A stretch of DNA of 64,000 nt from JAPWJZ01 sp965279315 (GCA_965279315.1 OZ257145.1:124001-188000), one strand, 5' to 3'. Positions 9,055 to 17,427 are shown, counted from the first letter of the stretch. Notes: generated by a model from the sequence alone, not told the origin. Made by a program: numbers and translations.

Positions 9055-10049
9055 TATTTCGCTCCTGCTTTTTTCTTGCCGGCCGTATCTGCGGCCTTAG
9101 CGGCTTTTTCTTCTTCGGCTTTTTTATCTTCAATTGCTTTGTGCGCGTCTGCAGCGGCTTTTTCGTCCGCCGCCGCTTTTTCAGCCTTAATCTCTTCGGG
9201 CATCTTGCCGCCCTCTTGCGCGCGGATCCACTGCGCGAAGCGTTCTTTCGAAACGGCATTGATCTCGATCGGCATGAAGCCGTGGTTCGCGCCGCACAAT
9301 TCGGAGCACTGGCCGTAATAGATGCCTTCGCGGTCGATGCGCACCCAGGTCTCGTTGGTGTGGCCGGGCACGGCGTCAAGCTTCACGCCGAAGGACGGCA
9401 CAGCCCATGAATGCAGCACATCGGCCGCCGTGATCAGCAGGCGGATATTGGTGTCGATCGGCAGCACGACGGGATTGTCGGTCGCCAGCAGGCGCGGGCG
9501 CGGGTCGTTGTTCTTTTTCAGGTCCGCTTCGCTGACAAGGTTGGCGAGGAAGTTCACGCCGCCATGGTCGGGATATTCATAGCCCCAATACCATTGATAG
9601 CCCTTGATGTTCAGCGTCATGTCGGCGTCATGCGTGCGGTCGGCGGTGTAGAGCAATTTCATCGACGGCACGACCATCAGCACGAGGATCACGACGGGGA
9701 TGACCGTCCAGACGATTTCCAGCATCGTGTTATGCGTGGTTTTCGACGGGTTCGGGTTCACGTGGCGGTTGTAGCGGATGACAACCCAGATGAGCAGCAC
9801 AAGCACGAACAGCGTGGTGATCGAGATCAGCGGCACCAGCAGGTGGTTGTGGAATGCCTCCATCTGTTCCTTGACGGGCGATGCAGGCGTCTGGAAACCG
9901 AATTCCCAGTTCTTCGGCTGTCCGATGATCTGCAGGCCTTCCGCCGCGCCCGCGAATGCGGGGAATGCATGAAAGGCCAGCGCGAGAACGCCGGATAAAA
10001 TTGCCAGAAGGCTCAGTCTTTTGAATGTCATTTTTTCTAGATCCGTCAT
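9054..10049 (-). CDS. ctaC: Cytochrome c oxidase subunit II
   Basis: The protein carries the CuA domain: DVLHSWAVPSFGVKLDAVPG and YYGQCSELCGANHGFMPI hold the copper ligands. An N-terminal secretion signal (LLAILSGVLALAFHAFPAFA) precedes two membrane helices. I chose ATG 10049 (MTDLEKM). ATG 10073 lies inside a 9-bp dyad, and ATG 10031 is also possible. The C-terminus carries an extra Lys/Ala/Glu-rich tail of about 45 residues, probably helical and periplasmic. It is the promoter-proximal gene of the cluster. Confidence 0.95.
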   Translation of the reverse strand: MTDLEKMTFKRLSLLAILSGVLALAFHAFPAFAGAAEGLQIIGQPKNWEFGFQTPASPVKEQMEAFHNHLLVPLISITTLFVLVLLIWVVIRYNRHVNPNPSKTTHNTMLEIVWTVIPVVILVLMVVPSMKLLYTADRTHDADMTLNIKGYQWYWGYEYPDHGGVNFLANLVSEADLKKNNDPRPRLLATDNPVVLPIDTNIRLLITAADVLHSWAVPSFGVKLDAVPGHTNETWVRIDREGIYYGQCSELCGANHGFMPIEINAVSKERFAQWIRAQEGGKMPEEIKAEKAAADEKAAADAHKAIEDKKAEEEKAAKAADTAGKKKAGAK

Positions 10050-10071
10050 GAGGGATAGGCCGGACTCGGCC

Positions 10072-10097
10072 ATGTGACAGTTATATACCTGTCACAT
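10072..10097. promoter_or_regulatory. Perfect 9-bp dyad upstream of ctaC (operator candidate)
   Basis: ATGTGACAG at 10072-10080 and its exact complement CTGTCACAT at 10089-10097 flank an AT-only centre plus one C (TTATATAC). The half-site resembles TGTGA/TCACA of CRP/FNR proteins, but the spacing is wider than their standard six-base gap. It sits directly upstream of the first oxidase gene, where a regulator of the cluster would bind. No regulator gene is adjacent. Confidence 0.5.
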
Positions 10098-10473
10098 ATG
10101 CTTGTGAAGCACCGCGCAACAAAATTTATATGCCATAATCCGGCAAGCGGCGATTGTTTTTGAAGGGTTTATTGGAGACGAAGTTGGTGCGGATGGCGAA
10201 GGTGTGGACGGGCGTTCAATTTTGGGAGGCTAGTTTTCATAGACCGCGTCCTGCCCCCGACGCCGTAACCCCGGCGAAGGCCGGGGTCCAAGCACTCTCA
10301 GGATAATTGGCAGCGACACCTCATAAGCCGCAACCTACCCCTGCGCGCGAAGCCCATACCGGCGAAAGCCGGTATCCAGTTTATAACCCGCTAACCTTTC
10401 ATCCGTTTTTCAATGATTCCGCTATTCTTCGCAGCTCTGCAATTACTTCTTTGCTGCAATGGGATGGCGCGCC
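10098..10473. other. Intergenic region with two palindromic repeat units
   Basis: No convincing gene is visible in these 376 bases between ctaC and the VWA gene. The right half holds two hairpins of the dispersed family in the same orientation: ACCCCGGCGAAGGCCGGGGT at about 10267-10286 and TACCGGCGAAAGCCGGTA at about 10357-10374. The left end presumably holds the ctaC promoter. The segment 10130-10250 shows no clear feature. Confidence 0.6.
10265..10380. repeat. Two palindromic repeat units in direct orientation, copy 2
   Basis: GTAACCCCGGCGAAGGCCGG opens the first unit at 10265, and CATACCGGCGAAAGCCGG opens the second at about 10354. Each forms a hairpin of about eight base pairs and is followed by TCCA. 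Unlike the copies at 4481, 36094 and 37588, these two units point the same way. Confidence 0.65.
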
Positions 10474-11406
10474 TTAGGGCGCGGTGCCGGGCGTTGCCTT
10501 CGGCTTTGCTTTGCGCGGCGGGTGCAGCCTTGCGGTGATGGCGTTCGCCACTGTCTCCTGCGTCGCCTTCGAAAGATCCTCTTCCGTTCCCTGCCAGTAT
10601 GCAGGGCCGTTCACGATATGCGCGCGCACCTTGCCGGGGAATTCCTTGCCCAGCTGTCCGGATAAAAATTCCATCGATGTGTCCGTGCGCCCGAAGATCA
10701 CGAAATCGACCGTCGCGCGCAGATGGTTGCGCAGCAGTTTTTCCATCTCCGCCTTCGCCGCCGGATAATCATGGAAACCGCCGTCGGAGATCACGACGAA
10801 ATGCGACCGCTGCCCGTTCAGCTTGTTCACGGCGGCTGTCTTGATCATCTCCGTCACGGCAGGCGCGAAATCGCTGGAGGGGCCGCCCTTGAACAAATCC
10901 TTCCGCGTGTCGGGATCGAGGATATCGCCCCGCACCCATTCTGCGTCGCGCGCGCCCGCATAAAGGCACACCGGCGCACCCAGCACCGCCGCGCCATCCA
11001 GCGCGGCTGCGAAAGGTTTCGCCGTGATGCTGCCGGAGCGGTCGATGAAAACGGCGACAGAAGTATTTTTTACATTCACGCGCGCCGATTTTATGCGCGC
11101 CTGCACATCACTGGTGCGCGTGCGGAAGCGCGCCTTTTCGGCGGCGGCCTTCTTCGCTTCATCCTGTTCCAGTTTGCGCAAGATACGGTCGGCGGATTTG
11201 CCCAACTGCCGCTGGTCTTCGGCGGCGCGGTCGAAATGACGTTTCAGCGCCGCCGCATCATCGGCCAGTTCAGGCGCAAGAGCCTGCGCATCCGCCACCA
11301 CGCGCGCGGATTTTTCGCTGCCTTCGGCGGCGGCGTCGAATTGCTGTTTCAGCCAGTGCAGCGCGTCAATCGTTTCGCGCGGCGCGGGTTTGCCGGGGTT
11401 CTGCAT
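10474..11406 (-). CDS. VWA-domain protein
   Basis: The first half of this 310-residue protein is Ala/Asp/Lys-rich and helical, probably coiled coil. The second half is a von Willebrand A-type domain with the MIDAS motif DRSGS (VAVFIDRSGSITAKP), a later conserved segment GGPSSDFAPAVTEMI, and the strand HFVVISDGGFHD. The C-terminus is Pro/Lys-rich. There is no signal peptide, so it is cytoplasmic. VWA proteins usually bind a partner through a metal, often an AAA ATPase, but none is adjacent. Role unknown. Confidence 0.8.
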   Translation of the reverse strand: MQNPGKPAPRETIDALHWLKQQFDAAAEGSEKSARVVADAQALAPELADDAAALKRHFDRAAEDQRQLGKSADRILRKLEQDEAKKAAAEKARFRTRTSDVQARIKSARVNVKNTSVAVFIDRSGSITAKPFAAALDGAAVLGAPVCLYAGARDAEWVRGDILDPDTRKDLFKGGPSSDFAPAVTEMIKTAAVNKLNGQRSHFVVISDGGFHDYPAAKAEMEKLLRNHLRATVDFVIFGRTDTSMEFLSGQLGKEFPGKVRAHIVNGPAYWQGTEEDLSKATQETVANAITARLHPPRKAKPKATPGTAP

Positions 11407-11490
11407 GGCATCCTGCCGTTATCCGTAAAATGATGGTTATTTTTAGGATGTGGGAGGCAGGGAGTCAAGGCGGACAAAATTGGCAGGAAA

Positions 11491-12084
11491 CTACGCGCCA
11501 AAGATTTCGTCGTACCAATGTGCTTCTTTATCTTTGAACCAAGACTCGTTTTGAGGAATGCAGAGAGCAGCTAAGCCCTTGGCACTCGTGCCATAGCGTC
11601 TCGTTAATGCAATCAGATCCATCAACCCTGTTCTATCAAGGTTTTGCAATTTAACTTCCAGCCCTGCCGACTTGCCCAAAACACTTGGGAGGCCTACGAC
11701 GCTTATTACCGCAGGGATAGATTCAAGCCATGTAAAAAAATGGTATTCATCTATGTAAGCAAAAAATACACGCGGTTCATCGAGGATAATAACCATTCCA
11801 TCCGGAAACCACTTTTTAGTTTGATAGACGACAAGAAGATCAACTAAATCGCCGATAGTCTCAACAGCTGCCCATTCTTCAGGCATTGGAGATATAGATT
11901 CCCAGTTTGCGACTCGATCGAAAAAATCTTTTATCAGATCGGGACTCATATTCAAATCGTTTGCAAAATGCATATCCAACGTCAATTGCTGGTCAGTTCC
12001 ACCGACCCTGCATGCATAGGAGACGCTATCCAGTATACCTTCAGCAATTTTTTCTCTGGTTTTTTTCAACTTATCCATCATCAC
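11491..12084 (-). CDS. Unknown protein with acyl-carrier-like N-terminus
   Basis: I do not recognise this 197-residue protein. Residues about 5-85 read like a four-helix acyl carrier protein: FANDLNMSPDLIKDFFDRV resembles the helix II entry, and ETIGDLVDLL resembles the closing helix. The usual Asp-Ser-Leu is replaced by MSPDL, so attachment of phosphopantetheine is uncertain. The rest contains HFFTWLESIPAVISVVGLPS and looks globular. The gene is clearly AT-richer than its neighbours, suggesting transfer. It stands alone. Confidence 0.6.
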   Translation of the reverse strand: MMMDKLKKTREKIAEGILDSVSYACRVGGTDQQLTLDMHFANDLNMSPDLIKDFFDRVANWESISPMPEEWAAVETIGDLVDLLVVYQTKKWFPDGMVIILDEPRVFFAYIDEYHFFTWLESIPAVISVVGLPSVLGKSAGLEVKLQNLDRTGLMDLIALTRRYGTSAKGLAALCIPQNESWFKDKEAHWYDEIFGA

Positions 12085-12203
12085 GTAATTTGGAATTTAC
12101 ATGCCATGATGTCGCCCGCGGCACATGGCAAGCATAACACCTTGCATGCGATAAAGCTGAATAGATTTTCCCTGTATCTAGTCCTCTAATATAACTGCGG
12201 AAT

Positions 12204-12458
12204 TTAACGCCGCTGTTCCATGTCAAGTTCGCGCATCAGGAAGTTAACCTCTTCCAGCTCGCGGTCCATCGCCCGCAGCGCGTGGTAATCCATCGGGTTC
12301 TGGCGCATCAGCCTTGCCCGTTCTATTTTCGCCTCCACGCAATACAACTTGAGAAGCTGCAGGTGAAAACCTGCAAGTGTCGCCACCGTCGCGCGTTCAA
12401 GGGCATGTTCGATCCCCAGCGCGGCGAGGAACGGGTTGGTCACCGTGTTCAGTGCCAT
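12204..12458 (-). CDS. Small unknown helical protein
   Basis: This 84-residue protein begins MALNTVTNPFLAALGIEHAL and ends in a charged helix, LEEVNFLMRELDMEQRR. It has no signal peptide, membrane span or motif that I know. The residues look mostly helical and amphipathic, with coiled-coil potential near the C-terminus. It lies in a slightly AT-richer pocket upstream of nothing obvious and 83 bases beyond the engB end. I consider it a likely real gene because codon usage matches the surroundings. Confidence 0.55.
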   Translation of the reverse strand: MALNTVTNPFLAALGIEHALERATVATLAGFHLQLLKLYCVEAKIERARLMRQNPMDYHALRAMDRELEEVNFLMRELDMEQRR

Positions 12459-12541
12459 TCATCCTGCCAAAATAATTCAAACAATAGGACGAGTTTAGCA
12501 GAACGGCATGGGGTGTCAAAATACCACCCTTAAGTGGCTGA

Positions 12542-13195
12542 TTATGCTTGTTCGCAGACCTGCAGCAGAATCGCGCGGAGTTCGGCAATGCCGATATTCT
12601 TGTCGGAACTGGTGGGGAAAACTTTGCCATGCGCGGCGACGTGCTTCATCCGCAACTCTTCTTCGACGGTCGTGATGGTGGCGGCAAGCTCCGCCGCCTT
12701 CGGCTTGTCGGCCTTTGTCAGGATCACGACATAGCGCACGCCGGAGCGGTCGAGGATTTCCATGCTGTCGCGGTCGGCGGGCATGATGCCGTGGCGGGAA
12801 TCCACCAGCAGGCAGACGCGGCGCAAGGAACGGCGTTCGCGTAAGTAATCATAGATGAGGCCGTTCCACGCCGCGATTTTTTCCTTCGACTCTTTCGCAT
12901 AGCCATAGCCCGGCAGGTCGACGAGGCGGAATTTGCCGTCGATCTCGAACATGTTGATCTGCTGCGTGCGGCCCGGCGTTTTCGACGCGCGCGCCAGCGC
13001 CTTGCGCCCCGTGACCGCGTTGATGAGGCTGGATTTGCCGACGTTGGACCTTCCGGCGACAGCGATTTCCGGCATGCCGTCATCCGGCGGCATCGCCTGA
13101 TGGTTGGCGACACCCGCCACGAATTTGCATTCGCGCTGGAACAGCCGCTGCCCCGCCTTCAACGATTCAGGGTCGAAGACGAAACCCTGGCTCAT
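12542..13195 (-). CDS. engB: Ribosome biogenesis GTP-binding protein EngB/YsxC
   Basis: This 217-residue GTPase, when started at ATG 13195, shows the G1 motif GRSNVGKSSLIN, G3 DLPGYGYA and G4 TKAD, with the TPGRTQ switch I typical of EngB. It assists large-subunit assembly. A longer in-frame reading back to 13504 overlaps yidC and is rejected. The chosen start overlaps the yidC stop as ATGA, so the two are translationally coupled. The yidC-engB neighbourhood is common in proteobacteria. Confidence 0.96.
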   Translation of the reverse strand: MSQGFVFDPESLKAGQRLFQRECKFVAGVANHQAMPPDDGMPEIAVAGRSNVGKSSLINAVTGRKALARASKTPGRTQQINMFEIDGKFRLVDLPGYGYAKESKEKIAAWNGLIYDYLRERRSLRRVCLLVDSRHGIMPADRDSMEILDRSGVRYVVILTKADKPKAAELAATITTVEEELRMKHVAAHGKVFPTSSDKNIGIAELRAILLQVCEQA

Positions 13196-15060
13196 GATAC
13201 CGGCAGCTTCGGTTTTTTCTTGCGGCGGTCGGCATGGCCGCGGATGAGCGAGGTGTTTTCGCCGCCCACTTTTTTCAGGATGTAATACTGCTGGAAGATC
13301 GACAGCACGTTCGACCATGTCCAGTAGATGATAAGGCCGACCGCAAACTGCGCCATCATCACGGTTGCGATGAAGGGGAACCAGGTCTGCAGCCTCTCCT
13401 GGGTCGCGTCCGCCATCGGGGGCGTGATGCGTTTTTGCAGGACCATGGTCAGGCAGAACAGCGCGGGCCACGCGCCGATCATCAGCGCGTGCGGCGGCGT
13501 CCACGGGATCAGGCCGAACAGGTTGAAGATGGATGTCGGGTCGGGCGCGGACAAATCGTGGATCCAGCCCCAGAACGGCGCATGACGCAGGTCGACCGAA
13601 ATCAGGATGACCTTGTACAGCGCGAAGATGATCGGGATCTGCACGATGATCGGCCAGCAGCCCGAAAACGGGTTGGCGTTTTCGACGCGGTACAGTTCGT
13701 AAATCTCCGCCTGCAGCTTCACCTTGTCGTCTTTATATTTTTCCTGCAATTCCTTCAGGCGCGGCGCGATGACCTTCATCTTGGCCATCGACCGGAAGGA
13801 TTTTGACGCGAGCGGGAACACGAACAGGCGCACGATCACGGTCATCAGCAGGATGCCGAGACCCACGCTGCCCGTCACCTTGAACAGGTAATGCAGGATG
13901 TAATAGAAGGGCTTGGTGATGATGTAATAGATGCCGAAATCGATGCCGAGTTCCAGCTTGTCGAATTTATACTTGTCTTGGTACGCGCGCATGATGTCGA
14001 TGTTCTTCACGCCGGCGTATACATAGGTCGTTTCCGACGCATCGGTGCCGGGGGCGACGGTGAATTCATCGGTGCGGATATCGGCCTGGAAATGCTGCGG
14101 CAGTTTTTTGTCGAGGCCGCCGGTGCAATCATCCTTGCCCAGCTTGCAGACCGCGCGCGCCTTGAATTCAACGGTGGGTTCGGGCAGCAGCGCGACCATC
14201 CAGTATTTTTCGGTGATGCCGATCCAGCCCTTGGCCTTGTCGACCTGCAGCCAGTCGGCGCGGCTTTCGGCCACGTCCTTGTAGCCGGGGGCGTGTTCCT
14301 TGCCGTTCAGGTAGGCGATCGGGCCTTCATGCAGCGTGTAGAAACCCGTGAAATCGGGCGGCACGCCACGGCGCGCGACTGCATGATAGGCGCGCAGCTT
14401 CACGGCCGCCGCGCCGGTGTTGCGCACGGACTGCCTGATCGTGAACAGGAAATTTTCATCGATGCTGACGCTGCGCTCGAAATGCAGGCCTTCGCCGTTG
14501 TCCCAGGTCAGCGTCACGGGCGCGCCGCCGCTGGCAAGTTCGCGGGGGCTGCCGGGGGCAACCGACCAGACGGTCTGTTCGTCCGGCACTTTGGTCGCGC
14601 CGTCGGTCAGCCAGCCGCTGTCGATATAGGCGGGCTGCGACGCGTCGTCTTTTTTCAGCAGCGCCACATGGTCGGCCAGCGGGTTGGTCTTGCAGGTCTC
14701 GTCCACATGCACGCAATGGTCGTTCAGCGTCAGGTCGTCGATGCGGCCGCCCGTGGTGGGGAACGTGCCGGAGACGCGCGCGCCCTTGATCGGGATGCGG
14801 ATGGCGTTGGCGGCGGACACGATCGCACCGTCGGGCGTTTCGCCGGTTGCGGCCGCCGTTGCGGGCTTCGCGGCGGCGGTCATCGTGTCGACGCTCTTTT
14901 CCTGCTGCGCCTTATCCTTGGCGATGGCGGCGAGTTTTTCCTGGCGCGGCATCTCGACAAAGAAATGGAAACCCAGAAGGATGAACAGCGAAATGACGAC
15001 CGCCATCATCATGTTGGCGCGGTCGCGGGCTGCGTTCGGGTCGTTGGGTTGGAAAGCCAT
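13192..15060 (-). CDS. yidC: Membrane protein insertase YidC
   Basis: This 622-residue insertase has an N-terminal membrane helix, a large periplasmic P1 beta domain (about 60-370) and the five-helix core. The core includes GLGILLMTVIVRLFVFPLAS, the coiled cytoplasmic loop MAKMKVIAPRLKELQEKYKD and NPFSGCWPIIVQIPIIFALY. It inserts membrane proteins alone or with Sec, including oxidase subunits. The basic tail RRKKKPKLPVS is expected for ribosome contact. It lies between yidD and engB. Confidence 0.98.
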   Translation of the reverse strand: MAFQPNDPNAARDRANMMMAVVISLFILLGFHFFVEMPRQEKLAAIAKDKAQQEKSVDTMTAAAKPATAAATGETPDGAIVSAANAIRIPIKGARVSGTFPTTGGRIDDLTLNDHCVHVDETCKTNPLADHVALLKKDDASQPAYIDSGWLTDGATKVPDEQTVWSVAPGSPRELASGGAPVTLTWDNGEGLHFERSVSIDENFLFTIRQSVRNTGAAAVKLRAYHAVARRGVPPDFTGFYTLHEGPIAYLNGKEHAPGYKDVAESRADWLQVDKAKGWIGITEKYWMVALLPEPTVEFKARAVCKLGKDDCTGGLDKKLPQHFQADIRTDEFTVAPGTDASETTYVYAGVKNIDIMRAYQDKYKFDKLELGIDFGIYYIITKPFYYILHYLFKVTGSVGLGILLMTVIVRLFVFPLASKSFRSMAKMKVIAPRLKELQEKYKDDKVKLQAEIYELYRVENANPFSGCWPIIVQIPIIFALYKVILISVDLRHAPFWGWIHDLSAPDPTSIFNLFGLIPWTPPHALMIGAWPALFCLTMVLQKRITPPMADATQERLQTWFPFIATVMMAQFAVGLIIYWTWSNVLSIFQQYYILKKVGGENTSLIRGHADRRKKKPKLPVS

Positions 15061-15091
15061 TTATATTGTCCTGTTGTCTTTGCCGGAATCG

Positions 15092-15373
15092 TCAGGGGGT
15101 TTTATCACAAGTACCTGCATGGGAACAGATTTTATCCGGTCTGGTTTCGGGCACGGGGTCATGCCCGCCCGCATTGCCGGGATGGCAGCGCAAAATCCGC
15201 TTCAACCCCAGCCAGCCGCCCGCCCCTGCCCCGTGCCTGCGGATCGCTTCGGCGGTGTAGTTGGAGCAGCTGGGATAAAACCGGCACTGTTTTCCCATAA
15301 TGGTCGAGAAGGTGAACTGGTACAGGCGGATCAGCCCCAGCAGCGCGCGCGCAATGACCGTCGGCCGGTTCAT
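15092..15373 (-). CDS. yidD: Membrane protein insertion efficiency factor YidD
   Basis: This 93-residue protein belongs to the YidD family, recognisable by QCRFYPSCSNYTAEAIRRHG and LKRILRCHPGNAGGHDPVP. It has an N-terminal amphipathic helix and acts at the inner membrane near YidC. Its ATG overlaps the rnpA stop (ATGA). The C-terminal extension, containing CSHAGTCDKTP, is a little longer than usual. Confidence 0.95.
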   Translation of the reverse strand: MNRPTVIARALLGLIRLYQFTFSTIMGKQCRFYPSCSNYTAEAIRRHGAGAGGWLGLKRILRCHPGNAGGHDPVPETRPDKICSHAGTCDKTP

Positions 15374-15711
15374 TCCGCCACCTTCAGCGCGATCAGCCCC
15401 TTCTCGAAATCGGCCGTCATCAGGGCGAAGTCATGCGTGGTGGCGGCCGTCTTGCAGATGATCACAAGGTCGAAGCCCGACAGGGCGCGGGATTTCAAAA
15501 GAAGCCGCACCATTTCGCGGATGCGGCGCTTGGCGCGGTTGCGCACAACGGCGTTGCCCACCTTGCGGCTGGCGGTCAGGCCAAGGCGGAAGGTGGGGGA
15601 ATCAGTCTTCAGTACCTGCAGGATAAAAGCGGAACCGGACCATCTTTTGCCGTTCCGCGCGATGCGCTGGAAATCCGGCGACGCCTTGATCATCGTCACG
15701 GCGGCGCACAT
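15370..15711 (-). CDS. rnpA: Ribonuclease P protein component
   Basis: The small basic protein (113 residues from 15711, or 107 if started at the internal ATG 15693, MIKASPDFQRIA) carries the RNase P signature RNRAKRRIREMVR near its middle. It binds the catalytic RNA that matures tRNA 5' ends. The internal start matches the family better. It lies between rpmH and yidD in the conserved rpmH-rnpA-yidD-yidC order. Confidence 0.93.
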   Translation of the reverse strand: MCAAVTMIKASPDFQRIARNGKRWSGSAFILQVLKTDSPTFRLGLTASRKVGNAVVRNRAKRRIREMVRLLLKSRALSGFDLVIICKTAATTHDFALMTADFEKGLIALKVAE

Positions 15712-15726
15712 GGGGCAAAATACCGG

Positions 15727-15861
15727 TTAGGCGGTCAGCTTTTTACGGCCTTTGGCACGGCGTGCAGCAACGACCTTCTGGCCGCTTTTGGTTGCCATAC
15801 GGGCGCGATAGCCATGGCGGCGTTTGCGGACGAGTTTGCTGGGCTGGTAAGTACGTTTCAC
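15727..15861 (-). CDS. rpmH: 50S ribosomal protein L34 (GTG start)
   Basis: The 44-residue frame reads KRTYQPSKLVRKRRHGYRAR and ends RRAKGRKKLTA, unmistakably L34. The initiator is GTG at 15861 rather than ATG, preceded by a GGAG ribosome site. A clear promoter lies upstream at 15903-15932. It leads the rpmH-rnpA-yidD-yidC-engB run. Confidence 0.96.
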   Translation of the reverse strand: MKRTYQPSKLVRKRRHGYRARMATKSGQKVVAARRAKGRKKLTA

Positions 15862-15902
15862 GGCAGAATCTCCATCATCTCTACATAAAATTCCAAGCTA
15901 GG

Positions 15903-15932
15903 TGTATATGCCCGATGGGGCGGCAATGTCAA
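15903..15932 (-). promoter_or_regulatory. Promoter of the rpmH cluster
   Basis: Read on the minus strand, TTGACA at 15932-15927 is followed after 18 bases by TATACA at 15908-15903, a near-consensus sigma-70 promoter. It lies about 40 bases before the rpmH start codon and fits a strongly expressed ribosomal protein gene. Confidence 0.75.
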
Positions 15933-16001
15933 TCTCTTAAATCCTTATGTGAAAGTGTTAACGTGCATTTTACGTTATGGAATTAGAAATTGGCGCAAAA
16001 G

Positions 16002-16030
16002 TTGACAGAACTGGCGCAATACCCGATAAA
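16002..16030 (+). promoter_or_regulatory. Promoter of tRNA-Arg
   Basis: TTGACA at 16002-16007, a 17-base spacer and GATAAA at 16025-16030 form a sigma-70-like promoter ending 11 bases before the mature tRNA 5' end. Confidence 0.65.
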
Positions 16031-16041
16031 CAGGGTGATAT

Positions 16042-16118
16042 GCGCCCGTAGCTCAACTGGATAGAGCGTTGCCCTCCGAAGGCGAAGGTTGGGGGTTCGA
16101 ATCCCTCCGGGCGCGCCA
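16042..16118 (+). tRNA. tRNA-Arg (anticodon CCG)
   Basis: The 77-base cloverleaf has acceptor strands GCGCCCG and CGGGCGC, a D-loop with AACTGGATA, the anticodon loop CTCCGAA with anticodon CCG, a T-loop GGTTCGAATCC, discriminator G and an encoded CCA at 16116-16118. It reads the CGG arginine codon. Confidence 0.96.
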
Positions 16119-16144
16119 AAGCTCAGCATCAGCCCGCTCGACCT

Positions 16145-17284
16145 TTACTGCTTAACCGTCGCCGCCACCGGCTGCACTTGCGTCTGCGGGGGCACGGGGC
16201 GGTTTTGCGAGAAAAGCCATTTCCACACGGCAGGCGGATAAAAATACGGCGAGTCACATTCATGCCCGACCTTGTCGAGCCCGCTAAAATAAGCGGTGCG
16301 GCCGCCCGATCCCTGGATGACCTGCGCCAGCGTGGCGACGGCGGAGACAGGCACGACCTTGTCGGCATTGCCGTGAATCATCCACAGCGGCGTTTTCGCC
16401 AGCACGCCGCCATCGGCGAAACTCCACTTGCCCGCAATCGCGACGCCGGCGGCGAACACGCCCTTGTAATGCGCCAGCGCGCCGAACACGCCGCCCGCGC
16501 CCTCGTCGCAGCCGATGATGTAGCGGCGCGTCTCGTCGATCGGGTACAGGTCGCTCAAGGAAGCCAGCACCATGATCGCATCGCGCAGCGATGTGCCGGC
16601 GGCGCCGGGGTTTTGCAGCTCCGCCGATTTGGGGAATTCCTGCCCGGTGTATTTCGCGGGCGCGTCCCAGATCTTGCCTTTGGGCGACAGCGGGATCATC
16701 AGGTATGACGGGAAGGTTTTCTGCACGGCGGCGCCGCGCAGCTGGATCGCCGCCTGGCTGACGCCGTCCTTGTCATGCAGGATCACGACGACCGGCAGCT
16801 TGCGGTCGTTCGCGTTGGGCGGCGCGTACCAGTAATAAAACACGGCGCGCTTGATGCCATCGTCGTCGATGACGAATTTTTTCTTCTTGAACAGCGCGGG
16901 CGTGGTGTACTGCCCCATCGGGAAATCGTTGCGCGGCAATTCGACCGACACTTGCCCGCTGATATTGGCGAGCACGTTGCCGTTGCCGCCGAACAGTTTG
17001 TGGCGCACTTGCGGGAACATCATCGCGACGCCGCAGCCAAGACCGAGGATCGTGAAGATCATGATCAGCTCGCCCTTTTTCTTGGCGGCCTGGATTTCTT
17101 CCTTGGTGACTTCGTTCTGGCCGCCGGGGCCGGGCGCGCCGGGCGTGCCCGGTTTCTTCGCGTCTTTTTTCTTCTTGGTGAAATATTCGAACATCGACTT
17201 GATCATCTGGGCGAATGTCGACAGGATTTCGCCCATGACGCGCAGGAGCTCAATCGTCATCTCGATCATTACTTCCCAAAGCAT
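16145..17284 (-). CDS. Membrane-anchored alpha/beta-hydrolase-like protein with Asp at the nucleophile elbow
   Basis: This 379-residue protein has an amphipathic N-terminal helix, a Lys/Pro/Gly-rich linker (about 37-56), a membrane helix at about 71-91, and then an alpha/beta-hydrolase domain related to dienelactone hydrolase or polyhydroxybutyrate depolymerase folds. HD after strand LPVVVILH and HGNADKVVP (Asp308) and GHE (His341) match acid and base positions. The nucleophile elbow, however, reads G258-C-D260-E-G262 in place of GxSxG, so Asp, or the preceding Cys, would have to act. It may be catalytic with Asp, as in dehalogenases, or inactive. Substrate unknown. Confidence 0.7.
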   Translation of the reverse strand: MLWEVMIEMTIELLRVMGEILSTFAQMIKSMFEYFTKKKKDAKKPGTPGAPGPGGQNEVTKEEIQAAKKKGELIMIFTILGLGCGVAMMFPQVRHKLFGGNGNVLANISGQVSVELPRNDFPMGQYTTPALFKKKKFVIDDDGIKRAVFYYWYAPPNANDRKLPVVVILHDKDGVSQAAIQLRGAAVQKTFPSYLMIPLSPKGKIWDAPAKYTGQEFPKSAELQNPGAAGTSLRDAIMVLASLSDLYPIDETRRYIIGCDEGAGGVFGALAHYKGVFAAGVAIAGKWSFADGGVLAKTPLWMIHGNADKVVPVSAVATLAQVIQGSGGRTAYFSGLDKVGHECDSPYFYPPAVWKWLFSQNRPVPPQTQVQPVAATVKQ

Positions 17285-17391
17285 GGCCCAGGCGATCCTT
17301 GCGCGTTCGTTTCCAGCCTCGATTGTGAGTGATGGACGGGGGCTGTTACAAGGGGAAGATATATTCCCATATCGGGAATTCGCGGAAAATC

Positions 17392-17427
17392 AAAAGCCGG
17401 ACCCGCTTTTATGCGGCGTCCGGCTTT
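17392..17427 (-). terminator. Strong hairpin terminator after the DUF882 gene
   Basis: AAAGCCGGAC and GTCCGGCTTT form a ten-base perfect stem with an inner CCGC/GCGG extension. It lies 55 bases beyond the DUF882 stop on the minus strand, upstream of the hydrolase gene. The A/T flanks would allow action in both directions. Confidence 0.7.

Noticed and set aside
7390..9318. 642-codon plus-strand frame opposite ctaD and ctaC
   Set aside because: It is a shadow of two strongly supported oxidase genes; the translation is Arg/His/Asp-rich and has no recognisable domain.
10072..10097. Classic CRP/FNR binding site before ctaC
   Set aside because: The TGTGA and TCACA halves are 14 bases apart rather than six, so it was listed only as an undefined dyad.
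15700..16041. Replication origin beside rpmH
   Set aside because: dnaA is absent and no DnaA box cluster is visible; the rpmH-yidC cluster alone does not mark the origin in this class.
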